Assembly: GCF_004342225.1 (NCBI RefSeq)
Contig: NZ_SMAR01000001.1
Span: forward strand, 248,001 to 312,000
Length of the DNA stretch: 64,000 bases
Reading direction: 5' to 3'
Source of the DNA: Martelella mediterranea
GTDB lineage: Bacteria > Pseudomonadota > Alphaproteobacteria > Rhizobiales > Rhizobiaceae
Shown: positions 8,238 through 15,702 of the stretch, piece after piece
Layout: every line of letters starts with the position of its first letter
How positions within the stretch are numbered: the first letter of the stretch is position 1
Notes under the pieces: generated by a model
What the model was told of the DNA's origin: nothing
What the model saw: only the letters and a program-made list of their open reading frames with translations
Database searches by the model: none
Made by a program: the position numbers and the translations under genes

Positions 8238-9230
8238 CTAAAGCTTCACGCGACCTTTCACGAGCTGGTCTTCCCAGTCCAGAGCGTGCTTCACGATGGT
8301 GTCAAGGTCATCATATTGCGGTTGCCAGCCGAGGATCTCGCGAACGCGGGCACTGTCTGCAACCAATGCCGGCGGGTCGCCCGGTCGGCGTTCGGCCAGA
8401 TCAACACGAAAATCAACGCCGGAGACCCGTTTGATGGCATTGACCACCTCAAGAACCGAAAATCCGTGACCATAACCGCAATTGGCGACGAAGTTGTCAC
8501 CGCCATTGAGAAGATGCATCAGTGCTTTCACATGCGCATCGATCAGGTCGGTGACATGAATATAGTCGCGCAGGCAGGTGCCGTCCGGAGTCGGATAGTC
8601 CGTCCCGAAAATCTGCATACGGTTACGGCGGCCAGTGGCGGCCTGCGCAGCAATTTCAATCAGGTGGGTGGCGTGTTCACGGGATTCACCTGTGCGCCCC
8701 TGCGGATCCGCTCCGGCGACGTTGAAATAGCGTAAAGCTGCGTATTTCAGGCCGTAGGCTGCAGCACTGTCGCGCAGCATCACTTCCGTCATCAGCTTGG
8801 ACCAGCCATAAGGCGAGACGGGCTGCAGGTTCTGTTCCTCATCCAGAAGGTCGACGCCCGGTTCGCCATAAACTGCGGCGGTGGATGAAAACAGGAAGGC
8901 TTCGATTTTGGCTTCGACGGCTGCTTCGATGAGCGCGCGCGATTTGACAGTGTTGTTTTCATAATAGGTCAGCGGATCGGAAACGGAATCCGAGACCACG
9001 ATGGAACCGGCGAAATGGGCAATCGCATTGATGTCTTCGTCGGTAATCAGTTTTGCGATCAACTGTTTGTCCGCGATATCGCCTTCGACCAGTTTTGCCG
9101 CTTCCGGGATGAGTTCCTTATGTCCCGTCGAAAGGTCGTCGATTACGATGACCTTTTCGCCGCGGTCAACGAGTGCGTGTGCCATGTGGCTGCCCACATA
9201 GCCGGCGCCGCCCGTAACCAGTATTGCCAT
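8238..9230 (-). CDS. galE: UDP-glucose 4-epimerase GalE
   Basis: 330 residues, short-chain dehydrogenase fold. N-terminal NAD-binding GGAGYVGSH, the STAAVYG serine motif and the catalytic SPYGWSK (YxxxK). It interconverts UDP-glucose and UDP-galactose for cell-surface polysaccharides. AGGAGG sits 5 nt before the ATG. Single gene convergent with pyrC. Confidence 0.95.
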   Translation of the reverse strand: MAILVTGGAGYVGSHMAHALVDRGEKVIVIDDLSTGHKELIPEAAKLVEGDIADKQLIAKLITDEDINAIAHFAGSIVVSDSVSDPLTYYENNTVKSRALIEAAVEAKIEAFLFSSTAAVYGEPGVDLLDEEQNLQPVSPYGWSKLMTEVMLRDSAAAYGLKYAALRYFNVAGADPQGRTGESREHATHLIEIAAQAATGRRNRMQIFGTDYPTPDGTCLRDYIHVTDLIDAHVKALMHLLNGGDNFVANCGYGHGFSVLEVVNAIKRVSGVDFRVDLAERRPGDPPALVADSARVREILGWQPQYDDLDTIVKHALDWEDQLVKGRVKL

Positions 9231-9585
9231 TGTTTCCTCCTGCGGTATTGCGAGCGAACCAGATTTGCGAGGGTCCGCTGGAATTTAACTTGTCTAAAAC
9301 TGCTGAAACCGACGTGATGCTTGCACGATGATTGCGCTGGACAATGCAACAGAACGCAACTGTTTGGAAGGCCGCTTTATCGCTCTTTTTTCGCTTTCGG
9401 CAGTCTCCGGCGCCGGATCTGGCACTGGCACCAAAGATGAAAAATGTCTCTGGCCTGGCAGAGAGAAACATATCTTTGCGGCTTATTAAATTTCCTGATT
9501 TTTCTATTCCATGATGTAGGCTTTAGTTTCGGTCACATTCCTCTTCGTTTCCTTCCGACCTTCAAACTTCAGGGTATATTGCGCC
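9231..9585. other. 355-bp intergenic region between galE and the proline-rich gene
   Basis: Divergent leader region that is visibly AT-richer than its surroundings near 9440-9580. I see no gene, RNA or clear promoter consensus in it. Confidence 0.5.
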
Positions 9586-10521
9586 ATGATGAAACATGTG
9601 ACGAAAAACTGTATTCTGTCTGTTCATCCACAGAACAACTCAGCCCAAGCCGTTCAGACGCCGCCTCAGGCTGCCAGGCGTCGCAACCCACCGACTGGCG
9701 CAAGCGTCCAGCACGCTCAACATGCGCATTCGCCAAGAGAAGCGGGCATATCGGCGCATGACTTCTTTCTGGCCAATGTGCCGCCGCCGCCCGAAGCGCC
9801 GCTGCCTCCGCCTTCTGCCACGAAACCTTCACTCAGCAATCTCATGGTGAGATCGGGAGAAACTGATCATACGAGCAAAACGCAGGCCCACCGGGCTTTG
9901 AAAGGGCCTGCACCGCCACCACCGGTTGCCCCTAAGCCTTCTCTGAGTGGCCTGGTGAAAGCGAAAGAGGCAGAAGCTGTGAAGGCATCCGGCAATGAAG
10001 CGATGCTGAACATTCCGCCGGAGCCGAAAATGCCGCCACCACCACCACCGGCTTCAGCAAAGCCGGAATTGCACAGTATGCTGCATTCTGGAGGTGAAGC
10101 GAAAAATATGTCCAAGCGTGGCTTGGTTGAAAAACATGTGAGGTTTGATATCCCGACTGACGGGCCACCTGAACCTCAAAGGCTCCATGCAGGGGACAAC
10201 ATTTCCCCGTTTGCAGAACGCAACGCTCAGCGTTTGTCTCATGTGGGTGATCGGCATGCATCGATCCCTGAAGGAAAGCATGTGGCCAGCCACTCGCTTT
10301 CTCGGTTTATCAGAAGCGTTTCACCGGCTCGTTTCTTAAAGAATGGCGCGGCGTTAATTGCTGATAGAATGCCCGGTCATGGAAAAGAGGCCGTCGGCAA
10401 CAGGCATACCGGGCAGCCGATGCCGACCTATCAGTCTTTTGAAGAGCGCCTGGACCCGGATATAGAGGGCATCCATACTGATTTTCAGAGGCTGCAGGAT
10501 ACCGAGATTATTCATTTTTAG
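9586..10521 (+). CDS. Proline-rich repeat protein of unknown function
   Basis: 311 residues, no family recognised. Three imperfect repeats, each a proline tract followed by a charged KPxLxxL segment: PPPP...KPSLSNLMVRSGE (about 66-92), PAPPPP...KPSLSGLVKAKE (108-128) and PPPPPP...KPELHSMLHSGGE (150-171). The lysines are spaced 37 and 42 residues apart. The C-terminal half is soluble and basic (helix SLSRFIRSVSPARFLKNGAA, 237-256) and ends in an acidic tail. No signal peptide or membrane helix. The proline-tract plus amphipathic-helix layout recalls WH2/formin-type actin-binding regions of secreted effectors, but this is resemblance only. The ribosome-binding site (AGGG, 11 nt away) is weak. 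Confidence 0.7.
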   Translation: MMKHVTKNCILSVHPQNNSAQAVQTPPQAARRRNPPTGASVQHAQHAHSPREAGISAHDFFLANVPPPPEAPLPPPSATKPSLSNLMVRSGETDHTSKTQAHRALKGPAPPPPVAPKPSLSGLVKAKEAEAVKASGNEAMLNIPPEPKMPPPPPPASAKPELHSMLHSGGEAKNMSKRGLVEKHVRFDIPTDGPPEPQRLHAGDNISPFAERNAQRLSHVGDRHASIPEGKHVASHSLSRFIRSVSPARFLKNGAALIADRMPGHGKEAVGNRHTGQPMPTYQSFEERLDPDIEGIHTDFQRLQDTEIIHF

Positions 10522-10573
10522 CGGTGCCATTGAAGGATGGTCTTGAAAGGTTGACAGGCGGAATTTTGAAGAG

Positions 10574-10599
10574 ACGATCAGCCCGAAAGAGCTGATCGT
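10574..10599. terminator. Hairpin terminator between convergent genes
   Basis: ACGATCAGC-N8-GCTGATCGT, 9-bp perfect stem, followed by TTCCTTTC on the plus strand and TCTCTTC on the minus strand. Serves the proline-rich gene and/or the aldo/keto reductase. Confidence 0.6.
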
Positions 10600-10611
10600 T
10601 CCTTTCGCGAG

Positions 10612-11592
10612 TTATTTGAAGCCTACGACCGCATGTGGGATGTAAGGCGCTTCAAGCTTGGCGATTTCTTCACCGGTCAGCTTCAGGTTGAGCGCTGCCT
10701 GCGCGTCATCGAGATGGTGCGGTTTTGACGCGCCGATGATCGGGGCAGAAACAACTTTCTTGGAAAGAACCCAGGCCAGCGCCACTCTGGCCATCGGCAC
10801 GCCGCGGGCATTGGCGATCTCGCTGACGGCTTCTACAACCTTACGGTCGGCTTCCGCTGTTTCTGAATAAAGTGTTTGCCCAAACTCATCGGTTTCAGAG
10901 CGTGCCGTCGTCGTATCCCAAGGGCGAGTCAGGCGGCCGCGCGCCATTGGGCTCCATGGGATGACGCCGATGCCTTCAGCCTCGCAGAGCGGAAGCATCT
11001 CGCGTTCTTCTTCACGGTAGAGTAGATTCACGTAATTCTGCATCGTGACGAATTTTGCCCAACCATTGGCTTTTTGAGCCGCCAGCATTGTCGCGAATTG
11101 CCAGGCAAACATGGAGGACGCCCCGATATAGCGGACCTTTCCTGCTTTGACGACGTCGTTCAGAGCTTCCAGGGTCTCTTCAATCGGTGTGCCATAGTCG
11201 AAGCGATGGATCTGATAAAGGTCGACGTAATCGGTGCCAAGCCGGCGCAGTGAATTATCAATCTCCTGCATGATGGCCTTGCGTGACAGGCCCGCGCCAT
11301 TCGGGCCTTTGTGCATGCGGTTGAAGACCTTCGTCGCAATCACGACCTCATCGCGGCGGGTATGTTCTTTAAGCACCTTGCCGACAATTTCTTCCGATGT
11401 TCCGTCAGAATAGACATTTGCTGTGTCGAAGAAATTGATGCCATCTTCGACGGCCTTGCGAATAAACGGGCGGCTGTCTGCCTCACTGAGTGACCAGGGG
11501 TGGCTGCCGCGCTCCGGCACACCATAGGTCATGCATCCAAGGCAAAGGCGGGAAACTTCAAGGCCGGTGCGGCCAAGTTTTACATAGTCCAT
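10612..11592 (-). CDS. Aldo/keto reductase
   Basis: 326 residues, (beta/alpha)8 NADPH-dependent oxidoreductase. Catalytic tetrad visible as FFDTANVYSDG (Asp, Tyr), VVIATKVF (Lys) and DLYQIHRFD (His). The C-terminal PIIGASKPHHLDDA is the NADP-phosphate-binding region. Substrate not predictable. It resembles YajO/Tas-type reductases. It is separated from the second reductase by a strong terminator, so it is probably transcribed on its own. Confidence 0.88.
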   Translation of the reverse strand: MDYVKLGRTGLEVSRLCLGCMTYGVPERGSHPWSLSEADSRPFIRKAVEDGINFFDTANVYSDGTSEEIVGKVLKEHTRRDEVVIATKVFNRMHKGPNGAGLSRKAIMQEIDNSLRRLGTDYVDLYQIHRFDYGTPIEETLEALNDVVKAGKVRYIGASSMFAWQFATMLAAQKANGWAKFVTMQNYVNLLYREEEREMLPLCEAEGIGVIPWSPMARGRLTRPWDTTTARSETDEFGQTLYSETAEADRKVVEAVSEIANARGVPMARVALAWVLSKKVVSAPIIGASKPHHLDDAQAALNLKLTGEEIAKLEAPYIPHAVVGFK

Positions 11593-11624
11593 AGGAAAGG
11601 TCCTGATTTACGGCTGCAACAAAA

Positions 11625-11647
11625 AGCCGCCGGAAAAACCGGCGGCT
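11625..11647 (-). terminator. Rho-independent terminator after the second aldo/keto reductase
   Basis: AGCCGCCGG-N5-CCGGCGGCT, 9-bp stem. On the minus strand it is followed by TTTTTGTTGC. Lies between the two reductase genes. Confidence 0.85.
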
Positions 11648-11655
11648 GGTTCCTG

Positions 11656-12540
11656 TCACTTTTCTTTGTTGGCGAAAGCCTTTTTTCCCTCGTTATCAAG
11701 GGCGGCAAACTCTTCGTCGGAAAGCGTGATGTCTGCGGCTGAAACATTTTCCTGCAGATGCGCGATCTTGGAAGTGCCGGGAATCGGCAGCATGACCGGG
11801 CTTTTTTTCAGAACCCAGGCGAGCGCGATCTGACTTGGCGCAGCATCGTGTTTTCTGGCAATGTCGTCCATCAGAGAACCGGACTTTGCCAGATCGCCTG
11901 CCGCCAGAGGAAACCAGGGAATAAAGCCAATGTCGTTCTTTTCGCAGTAATCCAGAACGTCTTCGCTCGTGCGATCGACCAGATTATAGCGGTTTTGAAC
12001 TGTTGAAACCTTAAACACCTTTTGTGCGGCTTTGATTTCTGAGACGGAGACTTCAGACAGACCGGCGTGTGCAATCAGGCCTTCGTTGAGAAATTCCTTG
12101 ATGGCACCAAACTGTTCATCCGCCGGAACCTTGGGATCGATACGGTGGAGCTGCCAGAGCGGGAGTTGCTCAAGTCCAAGATTTCGCAGGCTCTTGTGCA
12201 CCTGTTGCCGCAGATACTCCGGCCGCCCCACGGGAAGCCAGACACCGGGGCCGGTTCGTGTCAGGCCGCCTTTGGTTGCAATCGTGATGCCGTTATAGGG
12301 CGCCAGCGCCTCCCGGATGAGCCATTCTGAAACATCGGGTCCGTAACTGTCGGCGGTGTCGATAAAATTTACACCAAGCTCCGGCAGTTTTTTCAGGGTC
12401 TGAAGCGCACCATCGCGGTCTGCGGGTTCGCCCCACACGCCGTCGCCGGTGATGCGCATGGCACCGTAACCAAGCCGGGTAACTTCAATATCTCCGCCAA
12501 TCGCGAATGTGCCAGCTTTGTGAGCAAGCTTCTCTGCCAT
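11656..12540 (-). CDS. Aldo/keto reductase (second, distinct)
   Basis: 294 residues starting at the ATG with AGGAGA upstream (an in-frame longer start adds 21 unlikely residues). Tetrad motifs [17 protein letters not shown] and PLWQLHRID are present, and the C-terminal [14 protein letters not shown] binds the cofactor. It belongs to a different AKR branch (YdbC/oxidoreductase-like) from its neighbour, so this is not a recent tandem duplication. Substrate unknown. Confidence 0.88.
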   Translation of the reverse strand: MAEKLAHKAGTFAIGGDIEVTRLGYGAMRITGDGVWGEPADRDGALQTLKKLPELGVNFIDTADSYGPDVSEWLIREALAPYNGITIATKGGLTRTGPGVWLPVGRPEYLRQQVHKSLRNLGLEQLPLWQLHRIDPKVPADEQFGAIKEFLNEGLIAHAGLSEVSVSEIKAAQKVFKVSTVQNRYNLVDRTSEDVLDYCEKNDIGFIPWFPLAAGDLAKSGSLMDDIARKHDAAPSQIALAWVLKKSPVMLPIPGTSKIAHLQENVSAADITLSDEEFAALDNEGKKAFANKEK

Positions 12541-12937
12541 AACTGTCTCCTGTGCTTTTGCTGCATCGCCGGTTGAAAAGAGGGCCAGATCTGACCTTCG
12601 CAAGGCGATGGCATTTGAAACGTATTTCAGGCCGGTACTGCGGTTTGATCACACAGCCGGCGGTGTGAGTGACAACGATATGCCGGGCAGCCGGTTCCAT
12701 GTCCGGTATTCAGGTATTGCGCCCTGCGCGCCATAGCGACGTCACTCGTCACATAACCACTTGGGCCGCTGGACGACGTATTTCAATAAGCAAAGCTTAA
12801 TTTCAGGAATGGGGAAAGTGATGAACATCATCGCGTGTTGACGGGTGGCAGAAAAGTTCAGGCCGCTTGTTGTGTCATTGCGTCAGGCAATTTCCTGCTG
12901 GTAGGCGCTGGAACCGCGCTTTTCATAATCCACTGGC
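12541..12937. other. Intergenic stretch with no recognised gene
   Basis: 397 bp upstream of the reductase gene. Reading frames on both strands are short and unlike known proteins. It probably includes the reductase promoter and the decayed upstream part of the neighbouring dehydrogenase remnant. Confidence 0.4.
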
Positions 12938-13087
12938 GCCTGTGCGCCGGGTCTGGTCGACGAATGGCAGCGTGGCGGCTTCGATGTTGATCCGTATATT
13001 ACCCATAATATGGGGCATGAGCAGATCAACACGGCTTTCGATCTTCTTTATGCCGGAAAGTACGATGCTGCAGAGGCCGATAGGATG
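12938..13087 (+). pseudogene. Remnant of class III alcohol dehydrogenase (FrmA/AdhC) 3' end
   Basis: In one frame the text LVDEWQRGGFDVDPYITHNM followed by GHEQINTAFDLLYAGK matches the C-terminal segment of glutathione-dependent formaldehyde dehydrogenases (pattern: VD-x-Y-x2-G-x3-D-x2-ITHTM, then L-x2-INxAFDLMHAGK). The rest of the enzyme, including the catalytic zinc and NAD sites, is absent, and the upstream 60 bp look frame-shifted. A terminator follows directly at 13088-13126, as expected for the end of an old gene. I infer deletion or decay; no product is expected. Confidence 0.6.
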
Positions 13088-13126
13088 AAATGCCCGCCGA
13101 TCTGTTTTCGGATATGGCGGGCATTT
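13088..13126 (+). terminator. Rho-independent terminator of the decayed dehydrogenase
   Basis: AAATGCCCGCC-N17-GGCGGGCATTT, 11-bp perfect stem followed by TGTTTTG. No intact gene lies immediately upstream, which supports the remnant call. Confidence 0.75.
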
Positions 13127-13270
13127 TGTTTTGAAACATCACCGCAACTGTGGATTAAGACTGATTTTGCATGCACTTATATGACAGAAAACAACTGCTG
13201 CATATGTATTAACTTGCTCTGAAATACTCAGTTCTTCATAGTCCCGGTATATCAATAACTGGTTGCCGGG

Positions 13271-15463
13271 ATGGACAGTCAAAATAAGGCCGAAGCGAAA
13301 TACCACTTTTTCCTGACACGGGCTTTGCCGATCATGGCAGTGGCGCTGATGGTTGGTTGTGGTATTTTGACTCTGTTAATCTGGTCCAGCCGCGAGACAG
13401 ACCGGATATCCAGTGACAGGCAGGCGAGCTTGATGGCGCTCGTGGTTTCACAGCTTCGCACTGCGGTGGCGCATGATCAGGAAAGTGTCACGGTCTGGGA
13501 CGAGGCCGTGAAGCAGACGCGTGCGGGAAACGCTGGCTGGATGGACAGTAATCTCGGGTCCTGGATGTATGATTACTTCGGACTTGATGGAATCTATGTT
13601 CTCGATCCCGCCAATCAGCCGGTTTATGCCTTTGCGCGGGGCAGAGCCGTTTCTCCGGACGCTTTCTCTGCAATAGCAGAAGACGTTCTGCCTCTGGCTG
13701 ATACCCTCAGAGCGATACAGCGTGCCGGTGATCGCAGTCAGATCAGTGATAGAGTGCTCACTCCCGGTGTTTCCGATATCGCTGTTATCAACCGGCGCCC
13801 CGCTATTGTAAGCGTTAAGCCGATCGTTTCGGATACCGGTGATATCGTTCAGGCGCCCGGTGAAGAATATCTGCATGTCGCGGTCCGCTTTCTCGACGGT
13901 AACCTGCTTGATGAACTGGAAAGCGATTATCTGTTTGATAATCTAACTTTCTCATGGGTGCAGGATCATGCTTCCGATGTATCAAGTCAGGCCTTGCTTT
14001 CAATTGACGGGCAGGTGAAGGGCTATCTGCTGTGGCATCCTTATCGCCCCGGCTTGGCCGTCATGCAAAGAGTGATACCGGTTCTGTTGATTGTTATCGT
14101 CATCGCCGTCTGTTCAATCGCTGGCTTTTTGATGCTGCATCACAATCGTTCGAAGAAACTTGAGGCCAGCGAAGTGCGCATTCGGTACCTTGCTTTGCAT
14201 GACCCTCTGACAGGGCTGCCGAACCGTACCTACTTCAATGAGCATGTTGATCATGCACTCAGCGACGAGCCGCTGCAGCCGGTAGCACTGCTTTATCTTG
14301 ATCTGGACCGTTTCAAGCAGGTCAATGACACACTTGGGCATCCAAGCGGGGATGCGCTGATCCGGGAGTTTGGGCAGCGCCTCAGAGCTGTCGTGCGTCA
14401 GGATGATGTTGTGGCCCGTATCGGCGGAGATGAATTTACCATCATGCTGCGCGGCAGAAGTGACCGGGTTGAGCTTGAACGGATCTGTGAACGTATGGTG
14501 GAGGTCGCCCAGCGACCTTTTGAGCTTGATGGTCACAGTGTCTTCGTCGGCGTCAGCATTGGTGCGGCGCTGGCTCCGGATGATGGTCGTGAACGGGTTA
14601 ACCTGCTGCGCAAGGCCGATGTGGCGCTTTACTATTCGAAGACCACTGGCAGGGGGCGGTATTCCTTCTTTTCCGAAGATATGGATATGACGCTCGGCCG
14701 CCGACAGCGTATCGAACTGGACCTGCGGCTGGCACTGGCGGAAGGCGGGCAGCTGCATGTTTACTATCAACCCATCCGCTCGGCCCGTGACCGGCAGATC
14801 GTTGGATACGAGGCTTTGCTGCGCTGGAACCATCCGGAAAGTGGCTGGATATCGCCGGAGTTTTTCATTCCCGTTGCTGAGGAAACGGGTCTGATTGAGG
14901 ATATTGGTGCCTATGTGCTGAGTGAAGCTTGCGCTGCTGCTGCATTCTGGACGGGTATGACAGTGGCTGTGAATGTTTCTGCCGTCGAGCTCCGCAATCC
15001 CGCATATGCAGAAAAAGTTGAAAAGACACTGGCCGCTGCGGGCCTTGAGCCCCGGCAACTGGAACTGGAAGTGACCGAGACGGCAGCGACAGATGAAACG
15101 ACTGCCGCCGCTGATAATCTGCGCCGGTTGCGTGCTTTGGGCGTCAAAATCGCGATTGATGATTTCGGGACCGGCTTTTCTTCGCTGGGACGGCTGCAAT
15201 CTCTCAACGTGGACAGGATTAAAATCGACAAGAGTTTTGTGCGTGGACTGGGACAAAAGGCCGGCGATGAGGCCATTATTCGCGCGATCGTTGATCTTGC
15301 CCATGCCCGCGGTCTGAAGACCACGGCGGAAGGTGTTGAGACACCTGAACAGGATGCAGGACTGACCAGAATTGGCTGCGATAACCTGCAGGGGTACCTC
15401 TATTCAAAGGCTGTTCCCCTGCACGAACTGAAAGACATGATTGTTGCGCGCAGAAAAACCTGA
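13271..15463 (+). CDS. CHASE4-GGDEF-EAL membrane protein (c-di-GMP cyclase/phosphodiesterase)
   Basis: 730 residues. A first membrane helix (about 18-38) precedes a periplasmic CHASE4-like sensor (about 40-262; the VWDEAV...NLGSWMYDYFGLDGIYVLD stretch is split here as the diagnostic core, residues 75-111). A second helix (267-289), GGDEF domain and EAL domain follow. The cyclase motif is intact (385-389) with an upstream inhibitory RxxD site (RQDD, 376-379). The EAL motif (514-516) and DDFGTGFSSL loop are also intact, so both activities are possible. It should tune cyclic-di-GMP in response to a periplasmic signal. Stands alone on the plus strand. Confidence 0.92.
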   Translation: MDSQNKAEAKYHFFLTRALPIMAVALMVGCGILTLLIWSSRETDRISSDRQASLMALVVSQLRTAVAHDQESVTVWDEAVKQTRAGNAGWMDSNLGSWMYDYFGLDGIYVLDPANQPVYAFARGRAVSPDAFSAIAEDVLPLADTLRAIQRAGDRSQISDRVLTPGVSDIAVINRRPAIVSVKPIVSDTGDIVQAPGEEYLHVAVRFLDGNLLDELESDYLFDNLTFSWVQDHASDVSSQALLSIDGQVKGYLLWHPYRPGLAVMQRVIPVLLIVIVIAVCSIAGFLMLHHNRSKKLEASEVRIRYLALHDPLTGLPNRTYFNEHVDHALSDEPLQPVALLYLDLDRFKQVNDTLGHPSGDALIREFGQRLRAVVRQDDVVARIGGDEFTIMLRGRSDRVELERICERMVEVAQRPFELDGHSVFVGVSIGAALAPDDGRERVNLLRKADVALYYSKTTGRGRYSFFSEDMDMTLGRRQRIELDLRLALAEGGQLHVYYQPIRSARDRQIVGYEALLRWNHPESGWISPEFFIPVAEETGLIEDIGAYVLSEACAAAAFWTGMTVAVNVSAVELRNPAYAEKVEKTLAAAGLEPRQLELEVTETAATDETTAAADNLRRLRALGVKIAIDDFGTGFSSLGRLQSLNVDRIKIDKSFVRGLGQKAGDEAIIRAIVDLAHARGLKTTAEGVETPEQDAGLTRIGCDNLQGYLYSKAVPLHELKDMIVARRKT

Positions 15464-15603
15464 AAACGGTTTCCTTTGGGGCGTGTTTGGCGTTGACCGT
15501 CTGGAGAGCCGGGACCGTTGATCCATGATATGGGCAACAGACGTGCGATGTTTATGTCAGGGCGTTTCGGATGGAGGCGAAAGCCACTGCCAGTCTTACA
15601 GTG

Positions 15604-15702
15604 TCGGCCCGAAAATCGGAATCGATTTTCGGAAAGCACGATGCGTAGATTCAATAGGTTAGTGCGTCCTTTGTGCATCCGAATGGATGCGACAGCGCTC
15701 TA
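15604..15702. repeat. Composite rhizobial palindromic element
   Basis: Modular repeat at the junction of two convergent genes. Module 1 is the CCGAAAATCG palindrome (15609-15632), identical to 4315-4338. Module 2 is a conserved linker AAAGCACGATGCGTAGATTC (15633-15652). Module 3 is the hairpin GCATCC-GAAT-GGATGC (15675-15690). Its right edge reaches the dnaE2 stop codon at 15700-15702. Confidence 0.8.

Noticed and set aside
10612-12540. Tandem duplication of the two aldo/keto reductases
   Set aside because: The two proteins share only the family motifs, differ in length and branch, and are separated by a strong terminator, so a recent duplication is not supported.
12867-13088. A 73-codon frame in the adh remnant region
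   Set aside because: It is read in another frame from the clear C-terminal dehydrogenase match and has no initiation signal.
14114-15304. A 396-codon open frame on the minus strand
   Set aside because: It is antisense to the GGDEF-EAL gene and shows no recognisable motif or initiation signal.
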